Assembly: GCA_963735175.1 (NCBI GenBank)
Contig: CAVTJX010000003.1
Span: 62,001 to 126,000, forward strand
DNA length: 64,000 nt
Source of the DNA: CAVTJX01 sp963735175
Lineage (GTDB): Bacteria > Electryoneota > RPQS01
Direction of reading: 5' to 3'
Part shown: positions 53,983-62,407 of the stretch, piece by piece
Layout of the letters: each line of letters begins with the position of its first letter
Numbering within the stretch: the first letter of the stretch is position 1
Notes under the pieces: model-generated
Seen by the model: the letters and a program-made list of their open reading frames with translations, nothing else
Told to the model about the DNA's origin: nothing
The model's database searches: none
Position numbers and translations under genes: made by a program

Positions 53983-55494
53983 TCACGCTTGCTTGTCTTT
54001 GTAGATGCGCTTGATGATGCGGTCGAGGAAGGCTTCGGGGGCTTCGAGCAGTTCGGGGGTGACGCGCAGGTTGGCGAGGCCGACGAGCTTCATCCCATAT
54101 TCGTAGTTGCCGAACATTTTTATCAGCGTTTCGCCGATGTGGGCGGGATCGAGGCCCGAGGTCTCGCGCAGCCAGGTGTAGGCTTCGGGAGCGAATTCGA
54201 GGATCAGGCCGCTCTTCTCGAGGAACTTGCGCTGGAATTGAGTCACCGCGTCTTTGGTCAGGATGTCGGCAGCGGCGGCTTCGGGATCGAGCAAGAGTTC
54301 TTTGGTGACGGCAAGCTTGCGCACGCTCGACGACGGCAGCAGCTTTTCAAAGCGGATCAGCGTGCGCTCCATCACCGCCGCGAGGCCGCGCGCGCCGATT
54401 CCGGCCTGATAGGCGCGATGGGCGATTTCCAGCAGCGCTTCGTCGTCGAATTCCAGTTCGATGCCGTAGGCCGCGAAGTCGCGCTTCTTACTCTGCACGA
54501 CGGCGGAATAGGGATTCTTGAGCACGTCGTAAAGCGCGCCTTCATTCAGTTCGGTGAGCTGCGCGATGACGGGCAGACGGCCCACGAATTCCGATTCGAA
54601 GCCGTATTGCGTGAGGTCGGTGGTGGTGACGCGCTTCAAGACCTCGGTTTCGGCGGCGGGAATGTCGGCGATCTGCCGGAAGCCGAGCGTGCCCTGGGCG
54701 AGGCGGCGGCGGATGATTTCGGCGAGACCCGAAAACGCGCCGCTCACGATGAACAGCATGTTGCGCGTCGAGACCTTCTTGCGTTCGGCCTTGCCGGTGC
54801 GCTGGGTTTCGATCACGGCTTCCATCTGGCTGGCGAGGTCGTGCGGCGTCCGCAGATCGACGTCGGTCTCTTCCATCAGTTTCAGCAGCGCGCGCTGCAC
54901 GCCGCTGCGCGAAACGTCCGGCCCCCACGAATTGCCGGAGGCGGCGATCTTGTCGATTTCGTCGACGTAGATGATGCCGTATTCGGCCAGGGCGATGTCG
55001 CCGTGGGCTTCGCGCACGAGGCCGCGCACGAGGTCTTCCACGTCGCCGCCCACGTAGCCGGTTTCGGAAAATTTGGTGGCGTCGCCCTTGATAAACGGCA
55101 CGCCGATCTTGTCGGCGATGAGCTTGACGAGGTAGGTCTTGCCCACGCCGGTGGGGCCGATCATCAGGATGTTGGACTTGATCTGCCCGATGGCGGCTTC
55201 GGCGTCGGGGTGTTCCAGTTCCCACTTGCGGCGGTGGAAGTGCGTGCAGATTTTGGTGGCGAGGACTTCCACGGCCTCTTCCTGATGCAGCACGTACTGC
55301 CGCAGGTAGGCTTCCAGTTCCGCGGGCTTCAGCGTAAAGTCGATTTGCGCGAGCGGCGAGCCTTTGGTGGTGGCGGTGCCTTCGTGCGGCATATTCAAAT
55401 CCACATCGGCCACCGCGACGTCGCTGCCATATTTCGAGCGCAGAAATTCGGCGATTTCTTCGCGCACTTTTTCGGGATTGGGAGGATTGGGCAT
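53983..55494 (-). CDS. ClpX-like AAA+ ATPase without zinc-binding domain
   Basis: ATG at 55494, 503 residues, intact. Walker A is ILMIGPTGVGKTYLV; Walker B is YGIIYVDEIDKIAAS; the region GYVGGDVEDLVRGLV matches ClpX. A later EFVGRLPVIAQLTELNE holds the sensor-like Arg, and RGLAAVMERTLI sits in the small domain. The N-terminus (MPNPPNPEKVREEIAEFLR) lacks the four-Cys zinc domain of true ClpX. An insertion (RTGKAERKKVSTRNML) lies where ClpX substrates contact the ring. It may unfold proteins for ClpP or act alone. The C-terminal KDKQA and stop lie in a repeat copy. Confidence 0.82.
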   Translation of the reverse strand: MPNPPNPEKVREEIAEFLRSKYGSDVAVADVDLNMPHEGTATTKGSPLAQIDFTLKPAELEAYLRQYVLHQEEAVEVLATKICTHFHRRKWELEHPDAEAAIGQIKSNILMIGPTGVGKTYLVKLIADKIGVPFIKGDATKFSETGYVGGDVEDLVRGLVREAHGDIALAEYGIIYVDEIDKIAASGNSWGPDVSRSGVQRALLKLMEETDVDLRTPHDLASQMEAVIETQRTGKAERKKVSTRNMLFIVSGAFSGLAEIIRRRLAQGTLGFRQIADIPAAETEVLKRVTTTDLTQYGFESEFVGRLPVIAQLTELNEGALYDVLKNPYSAVVQSKKRDFAAYGIELEFDDEALLEIAHRAYQAGIGARGLAAVMERTLIRFEKLLPSSSVRKLAVTKELLLDPEAAAADILTKDAVTQFQRKFLEKSGLILEFAPEAYTWLRETSGLDPAHIGETLIKMFGNYEYGMKLVGLANLRVTPELLEAPEAFLDRIIKRIYKDKQA

Positions 55495-56539
55495 TTAGCT
55501 ATCGGTTGTGGGTGATGGCATGGTCAACTTTGAACGAGTCGCCGGGGAACAGGGTTCCGGAGAAAAGATGAAGGATGAAGGATGAAGGATGAAGGATGAA
55601 GGATGAAGGATGAAAAGACTTAGGAATCGGGCTAAGTGCTGATTTCTGAGCGCAAGTTCTGTGTTTTAAAGGTGATGCAACTTTTTTCGACGGAACGGAT
55701 TGGGTTGAACAGGTGTGGACGTTGGGGTTAAAGAATGCTGACGCCCGATGTGACTAATGTTCATTATGATAGCTTATAAACATGGATAGGCACAACATAA
55801 TGTACTAATTTTTGAACGAATTGTCAAGTGACAAGGAAGAGGGTGAGAAATCGAGGATTAGTACTAGCCAGCCCGCTCCTGCGGGTTGGATTCGCGACCG
55901 GTGGCGTTGTGCGACTCAAGTCCGGCACGCGGGAGCGTGCCGGCTAGTAACCGGGGAGCGTGCCGGCTAGTAGAGTGACACATGTGAATTCGGGGTTAGT
56001 TACGCGCAGGGTAAGGGAACCCCGCGCGGCGACCGGGGACACGTTTCCCCGCCGTCGCGGGCTTTCAAGCCCGCGACGTTTCGGGGAGCATGGCGGCCTT
56101 AAAGGCCACCACGGCGGTGTATCCCGTGCGGCGGCGAGGCCGGGGTGGAGCGGTTTCGGCGGGGTCTCGTCGTCCTCATGCCGATGTTCGCGGTGACGGT
56201 AGACCCCGCTCGGCGTTCGTTTCAGCGTTCATTGGGGGTTTCGGCTGGGTTGCGCGGATTTGGGGGTTGTGGTTGATGCGGAAAGTGTCGCCCGCTTAAC
56301 CCGGCTCGGCGGGACTGAAGAACGCGCGGGGTGAGGGCACTCCGGTTCGAGTCAGGGGCAGGCTTCCGCGCGGCGGTGTTGGGAATGGTGACATCATGGC
56401 GGCCTTAAAGGCCACCACGGCGGGGTACCCCGCGCGGCGACACCGAAACTCCACCCCCCCTAATCCCCCCGTCAACGGGGGGGAATGAAGAGCAGACTTG
56501 CCTTGCAATTCTCGTGTGGTTTTAGTATTATATAAACCT
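55495..56539. repeat. Kilobase repeat island
   Basis: No gene is seen. It holds five GATGAAG heptads (55567-55615); an AT-rich stretch (55700-55850); a two-hairpin element with doubled right end (55863-55972); CGTCGCGGGCTT/AAGCCCGCGACG (56053-56078); two direct copies of a GGCGGCCTTAAAGGCC element (56089-56136 and 56395-56440); an inverted GGTAGACCCCGCTCGG copy of the 34228 element (56155-56215); and a CCGAGCCGGGTT-type unit (56295-56312). This is the densest repeat block in the window. Confidence 0.75.
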
Positions 56540-58510
56540 ATGCAAACAAAGCACCTGCACTTGTTTTTGCTGATCTTGGCACTGGCGGGGTGCCGGGGGG
56601 ATACGGTTCTCCGCCGGATAATCCGTATCTGACTGATAAGAAACGGATTGAGATCAGCTTCGACAGTGAAACGCTGCCCACACTGGTGAGCGTTGGCGTA
56701 GATATACAGATTACGGGCCGGTCGGCACCTGCTGTTCGCGCCCGCTTTCTGCCGCAAAAGGCCGATGTGTGGGAATTCCAGTGGACGCTGCCGAGTGGCG
56801 AGCCGATTCGCATGCCGCGCCGCGCGGCTGCGCGGTCGCTGTTTGCCATCAGCCTGAACGACACGGCGGCGGGATTTCAACAATCCGTGCTGCCGTTGCC
56901 GGGCGGACAAGGCGTGGCGCTCTATTTGAACAGCCACGCGGCCGATAGCTTTCGATTGGTGCTGACGGCCGATCCATCCGACTCGCTGTGGACGGCGAAT
57001 CCGCAAAAACTGGGCGACCGGCTGTGGACGGTGATCGCGCCCGACTCCACGGCGCTGGCCTTCGCATCGTCCGAAGCGATTTTAAACATCACGCGGATCT
57101 CGCCCGTGGGCAAGCCGCCGGTGTGGCGGATGAATCTGGCGCTGTCCAAGCAGCCGCACGTGACGATCGCCTCGGGAAAAACCGCAGCCGAAGCGCTGGC
57201 GCGGGCACAGCACGTGATGCACCATTCGGTGGAGCGACTGGAAGCGGCGGCGGCGGACAGTTTGCGGGCGAAAAACGGTTTCACGCTGCATACGTCGGAT
57301 GAGCGCGCCGACCGCGTGTTCGCGCTGCTCGGCGCTACACTGAGCGGAGCAGAGCAGTTGTCGCTGCCGGATATCCGGCCGCGCATCGAAGACGCCGCGC
57401 AGCAGTCGACGGCGCTGTATCTGGCCTCGCGGCGCGCGCCGGAGGTGGTTTTCCCGCGCCAATGGGAACTGCGGGGCGAGCAGCAGGAACGCGACCGGCT
57501 GCGCTGGGGCAGCGGAGCGTATCGCGCGACGCTGAACTGGGGTATGGCACCGCCGGACACGCTGAAACAACTGGCGCTGGAGATTCTGTTCGGGCTTTCG
57601 CGGTTGCAGGCGGAATATTTAACCGCAGACGTGGAAGTGGTGGCCGACGACGCGGTGCGCGACAGCCTGATGCGCCTGGCCGTGGCCCACGTGCGCTACG
57701 CCGAGCTGATGACGCTGGGCGAAGAGATCGCGCTTTCACGCGGCGATCACGAAGCAAAGAACAACTTCCGCCGCGAAGCGCTGCGGGCGGCGAAGAAGGC
57801 GCAGGGACTGCTGGCCGAGTCGACGCGCCGCTATCGGCGTCTGGAAGCGAATCCGCGCCGGCGGCTGGAAAGCGTGCTCGATACGAGCGCCGCGCCCGCG
57901 CCGGAAGACGACGAACGAGGGACGAAGGAAACGACGTACCCCGATACCGCGCTGTTTTTGCGCGCCGGGGCGCGTTACGGTTTCAACTGGCTTGATCCCG
58001 AACCGTTGAAATTGTGGAATCCGCGCCTGGCGATCGACGCGTTCACGTGGCAGCGGTTCATGGCATACCGCTACCGCATGGATGCGCAGATCGCGGAGAC
58101 GCCGGATTTCGACAGTCTGGCGACATTGCTGTTGGAAGGTCCGGCGCTGGACCTCAATGGCATGGCGGCGGCGTATCAGAATGTGGCGGAGATTTATCTG
58201 GGCATCCGGCCGGAGGCGCTGACGCACCGGTTGAAAATCGAGCCGCGGCCGCCGGTCAACTGGGGCCGCACGGCGGCGCGTGTGCCGTTTCGCGGAAGGG
58301 ACACTTGCGCTCGATCTGGACTTCGGCCACGAGCAGGCGCGTGTGGGGCTGACCGGCGTGACGACGGAAACGGAAGTGTTGTTCGGTTATCCGCTGCCGG
58401 GCGGCGGCTTTACTTACGCGCAGTTCACGCTGGTGCCGGGAGAAAAGGCCAGGACGCTGAAGCTGCGGCGCGAGAAGGACAATCGCGTGTGGCTGGAAGT
58501 GGAAGAATAA
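56540..58510 (+). CDS. Lipoprotein resembling glycogen-debranching enzymes (two apparent indels)
   Basis: ATG 56540 gives MQTKHLHLFLLILALAGC, a signal peptide with lipobox ALAGC. A base is missing from the G run at 56597-56602; the frame then continues GGYGSPPDNPYLTDKKRIEI. Another change near 58290 (one extra base) precedes EGTLALDLDFGHEQARVG and the end LRREKDNRVWLEVEE. The protein is about 656 residues. Its C-terminal third, LNGMAAAYQNVAEIYLGIRP and LTHRLKIEPRPPVNWG, resembles the end of amylo-alpha-1,6-glucosidase-like enzymes, and the middle is helical. The active-site residues were not identified. The ROK and GH57 genes downstream fit an alpha-glucan role. Confidence 0.6.
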
Positions 58511-58552
58511 ATCCGAAATCCGAAATCCAAAATCCGAATCAGAAATGAAATT
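58511..58552. repeat. AAATCCGAAATCC tract
   Basis: Three AATCCGAAATCC-type units before the ROK gene; inverse tracts are at 50799-50822, 35925-35960 and 38341-38372, each near a gene boundary. Confidence 0.55.
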
Positions 58553-58578
58553 CAGAGCGGACGATTAGCAACGTACTT

Positions 58579-59508
58579 ATGCCCAGTGATTTAATTCTTG
58601 GCGTGGATATCGGCGGGACGAACATTAAAGTGGGGCTGGTGTCCGGCGACGGCGCGCTCGTGAACCAGGCCGTGGTTTCGACTCCGCAACGGCGCGAGCC
58701 GGTGGACGTGGTGACGGTCACGGCCCAGGCGGCACGGCAGGTGCTGGCGCATAGCGGGACGACGCGGCCGCGCGGACTGGGCATCGCCTGCGCGGGGGTT
58801 GTCGATCTGGCCGGGGAACACGTGATGCGTTCGCCCAACTTTCCCACGTGGCAAGCGGTGCCGTTGCGGGCGGCGATGGCCGAGGAGTTCGGTCTCGCGA
58901 CGATCCTCGGCAACGACGTCGACGCGCTGGGCATGGCGGAGTATCACTGGGGCGTGGCGGTGGGGCTGAAGCACTTCATCGCCGTGGCCGTGGGTACGGG
59001 CGTGGGCGGGGCGATCCTCATCGACGGCAAGCTGTATCGCGGCGCGTCGGGGGGCGCGGCGGAACTGGGATTCACTGTGATTTCGCCGACCGGGCCGGAT
59101 GTGATCGGTGTGGCGGGAGTCATCGAGGGCTACATAGGGCGGCGGGGCTTCGACGAAATTGTCCTGAAGCACTTCCCGACCGGCGAGGTGCCGACGCCGC
59201 GACGGGTGACGGAGTTGACGACGCAGGGCGACGCGCGGGCACAGGCGGTGCATCGCGAACTGGCGGGGTATCTGGCGGAAGCGGCGGCGTCATGGCTGCA
59301 CATTTTGAATCCCGAGGCGCTGGTGCTGGGGGGCGGCACGCTGCAAGGGGCGGAATTCTTCCGGCAGACCTTTCAGGAGCAACTCCGGGCGCGGGCGCTG
59401 CCGACGCACACGGAAAACCTGTTGATTCTACCGTCCAAACTGGGTTATTACGCGGGCGTGCAGGGGGCGGCGGCGCTGTGGATGGCGGAGCACGCCCGAC
59501 AGACATGA
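58579..59508 (+). CDS. ROK-family sugar kinase lacking the zinc motif
   Basis: ATG 58579, 309 residues, intact. The phosphate-binding start DLILGVDIGGTNIKVGLVSG, the catalytic ILGNDVDALGMAEYHWG and IAVAVGTGVGGAILIDG are typical of ROK glucokinases. The usual zinc motif (ExGHxxx..CxCGxxGCxE) is absent: the region reads GAAELGFTVISPTGPDVIGV with no cysteine. The ring ends with LNPEALVLGGG. It probably phosphorylates glucose or a related hexose. The gene follows the lipoprotein at 56540 and precedes GH57, so glucose released from alpha-glucan is a sensible substrate. Confidence 0.88.
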   Translation: MPSDLILGVDIGGTNIKVGLVSGDGALVNQAVVSTPQRREPVDVVTVTAQAARQVLAHSGTTRPRGLGIACAGVVDLAGEHVMRSPNFPTWQAVPLRAAMAEEFGLATILGNDVDALGMAEYHWGVAVGLKHFIAVAVGTGVGGAILIDGKLYRGASGGAAELGFTVISPTGPDVIGVAGVIEGYIGRRGFDEIVLKHFPTGEVPTPRRVTELTTQGDARAQAVHRELAGYLAEAAASWLHILNPEALVLGGGTLQGAEFFRQTFQEQLRARALPTHTENLLILPSKLGYYAGVQGAAALWMAEHARQT

Positions 59509-59542
59509 TCATGTTTGCTACGTAAAATTTAATCCCCGAGCC

Positions 59543-59972
59543 ATGAACTCCATTCGCTTCTTCCGGCCGTTGCTGCTGCTGGCGGCGGCGCTCAGCCTGT
59601 TCGGAAATTCCGGCTGCCGCAAGCCGGAAGAGGATGATCCCTATCCGCTTCTGGTTTCTGGGGGTGGACGTGACGGAGTTTACCGAAGACGGCACCTACC
59701 GCCGGGTGGAGGGCTGCCCGCGGCTTATCTGGCGCTACGCGCTGGATCTGGGCGACGGCAACCTGGAACAGTGCCAGAACGGCAGCAATTACGTGCGCGC
59801 ATATCAGCATATCGATCAGATGGTGACGGTTAGCTTCCGCGTCGAATGCGACGGTTATTTCAACTCGGGGGCGCGCTCCTTTACCTTCGATCCCGATTCG
59901 GCCGTACAACGGCCGGGGCGGGGCGGTCCTGAAGTCTATCACGCCGAACGCATCGCTTTGCTGAAGCAGTAA
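59543..59972 (+). CDS. Small lipoprotein of unknown function (one apparent indel)
   Basis: ATG 59543 gives MNSIRFFRPLLLLAAALSLF with lipobox-like GNSGCRKPEE. One extra base near 59650 breaks the frame; it then continues FLGVDVTEFTEDGTYRRVEG and LIWRYALDLGDGNLEQCQNG to TAA 59972, about 142 residues. Alternating strands suggest a small sandwich. No family was recognised. It lies between a sugar kinase and a GH57 enzyme. Confidence 0.6.
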
Positions 59973-60026
59973 GCGGCGCGGCGGCAAGCACGAAGTCCGG
60001 CGATTCCGGTTATCCATTGCAAAGGC

Positions 60027-62214
60027 ATGCCCGTGTCAAAAATATCTTTCGCGCTCGGTATTCACAATCATCAGCCGGTCGGAAACTTCGATTTCGTCTT
60101 CGAGCAGGCTTACCGCCAGAGTTATAAGCCGTTTCTCGAAACGGCGCTGGAGCATCCGCAGATCCGGTTCTCGCTGCACACCACGGGCACGCTTTTCGAG
60201 TGGCTGGAAAAGCACGAACGCGGCTATTTCGAGCTGGTGGGCAAGCTGCTGGAGCGCAAGCAGGTCGAACTGCTGGGGGGCGCGTTCTACGAGCCGATTC
60301 TATCCGTGCTGCCGCGGGCGGACGCGCTGGAGCAACTGGCGCGGATGCGGGCCTATCTGAAGAAGCGCTTCGGCGTTTTGCCGCGCGGCGCGTGGCTGGC
60401 CGAGCGCGTCTGGGAGCCGTTTCTGCCCGCCATTCTGACCGAGAGCGGGGTGGAATACCTGCCGCTGGACGACGACCAGTTCCTCGCGGCGGGGCACGAG
60501 CTGCGCGACCTCACCGGCTACTTTCTGACCGAAGCGAATTGCGGACCGGTGGCGCTGTTCCCGATCCACAAGAAGCTGCGTTACACGATTCCCTTTGCCG
60601 ATCCCCAGGTCTCCCTCGATTATATGCGCGAGCTCGCGGTGGGTGTCGATCAGCCGCTGTTCGTGATGACGGACGACGGCGAGAAGTTCGGCCTCTGGCC
60701 GAAGACGCATGAGCATGTTTATACCAACCGCTGGCTGCACCGCTTCTTCGAAATGCTGGAGCGGCACGCGGACGAAGTGGAACTGCTGACACTGGGCGAG
60801 GCTCGCGACCGGATCGCGCCGGCGGGGCGCACGTATTTGCCGACGGGGTCGTATTTCGAGATGAGCGAGTGGTCGCTGCCGCCGCGCGCCCAGCGGGAGT
60901 TTACGGCGCTGCTGACGGAAGCCGAGCAGCGGTCCGACTGGAACGAGATCCGGCCGTTTTTCAAAGGCGGTTTCTGGCGGAACTTCATGGCCCGCTACGG
61001 CGAGGCCAATCTGCTGCACAAGAAGATGCTGCGCACGAGCCGCAAGTACCACCACCTGTCCGCGCGCAAGCAGCGCGGCGAGATGTACACGCCGCTGCTG
61101 CGCGGGCAGTGCAACTGCGCGTACTGGCACGGCGTGTTCGGCGGTCTCTATCTGCCGCATTTGCGTCACGCGGCCTGGAAGGAGCTGCTCCTCAGCGAAT
61201 ACGCGATGGACAATGCCGCGCACCGCGGGCGGAAGTGGGTGGACATCGAAAAGACCGACTTCGACGCCGACGGCCGGGAAGAAATCCTGCTGGAGAACGC
61301 GTACGCTAACGCCTATCTCGCGCCCGCGCGCGGCGGCACGCTTTTCGAGTGGGATTACCGGCCGCACGGTTACAATCTGCTGGACACGCTGACGCGGCAC
61401 GAGGAAGCCTATCATTCCAAGCTGCCGCTTGCGGTGCTCGCGGAGAATACCGGGAAGGGGACGGCGACACGGCTCCCGAGGCGCGAGGCACGGCCGGTGA
61501 CGGCACGGCCTCCATTCACGAACTGGTGCTGACCAAGGAGCCGGGTCTCGAACGGCTGCTGTCCTACGACCGCTGGCCGCGCGTGGCGCTGCTGGATCAC
61601 TTCCCCGGCTGGAATTCGACGATCCGGAGTTCCAGAACGGCCACATGGCCGATTACGGCGATTTCCTGCAGGGGCCGTATACGCTGTCGGAACTCTTCAC
61701 CGACGCCGTGGCCTTGCAGCGGCGGGGCAACGTCGGCGGCACGCCGGTGGAGTTGACGAAGACGATCCGCCTCGTGCCGGGGCGGGCGAGTCTGCAAATC
61801 CGCTATCGCCTGCGCAACCTGGCGACGTTTGATCTGCACACTCCCTTCGGTATCGAGTGGAACCTCACGCTGATGGCGGCGGACTCGGACAAACATACGC
61901 TGGCGCTGCCGGAACTGGAATTGCTGCGCCGGCCGCTGCGCGAGGTCGCTGACAACGCCGGGATCCGGCAGGTGCATCTGGCCGATGAGCTGGAAGGGGT
62001 GGGAGTCCGATTTCAATTCGAAGAGCCAACGCGGCTATGGCGCGCGCCGATTGAAAGTATATCGCTGTCCGAAGGCGGATTTGAGCGTGTCTTCCAGTCC
62101 GTGGCCCTGCTTTTCCGCTGGGATCTGCATCTCGCACCGGGCGCGGAATGGACGATGGCGTTCACGGCGACGCTGGCAGCGTGCGACGCTGCATCCGGTG
62201 ACGCGGCCCGTTGA
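60027..62214 (+). CDS. GH57 alpha-amylase or 4-alpha-glucanotransferase (two apparent indels)
   Basis: ATG 60027. GH57 motif 1 is GIHNHQPVGNF (about residue 13). The nucleophile Glu is in GAWLAERVWEPFLP (about residue 126) and the acid/base Asp in FVMTDDGEKFGLWP (about 216). The helical DUF1925-like segment follows (LTEAEQRSDWNEIRPFFKGG, NLLHKKMLRTSRK). The C-terminal beta domain (DUF1926) starts ILLENAYANAYLAPARGG. Frame changes near 61460 and 61615 look like lost bases; the rest reads ASIHELVLTKEPGLERLLSY, FDDPEFQNGHMADYGDFLQG and YTLSELFTDAV to 62214. About 728 residues. No signal peptide, so cytoplasmic glycogen or maltodextrin processing. Confidence 0.88.
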
Positions 62215-62231
62215 TTATCGTACTCCTGATT

Positions 62232-62321
62232 ACTAGCCAGCACGCTCCTGCGTGCTGGATGTGACAGCCGCGAACGGGCACGTTTCAATGCATCCGACCC
62301 GCAGGAGCGGGTTGGCTAGTA
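62232..62321. repeat. Two-hairpin element copy 3
   Basis: ACTAGCCAGCACGCTCCTGC opens it and GAGCGGGTTGGCTAGTA closes it. Inner arms CCAGCACGC/GCGTGCTGG and CGACCCGC/GCGGGTTGG make two hairpins. The outer ends are also inverse complements. It lies between the GH57 stop and lptD. Confidence 0.8.
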
Positions 62322-62407
62322 CACGCAAAAAAGGAAGAGCCTGCATTTTTGCCGGACGCACTCTGGACGGTGTGTCCGCGCATCACTTCCGCCTGGGGAT
62401 TGCCTTT

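Noticed and set aside
53752..55515. 587-codon plus-strand frame over the ClpX-like gene
   Set aside because: Antisense of an intact AAA+ gene with Walker motifs. Phe/Gly/Asp-rich composition reflects the complement of the codon pattern.
55863..55972. Possible CRISPR-like array of AGCGTGCCGGCTAGTA units
   Set aside because: Only two adjacent copies of the right end, no regular spacers and no cas genes. It fits the double-hairpin element with a duplicated end.
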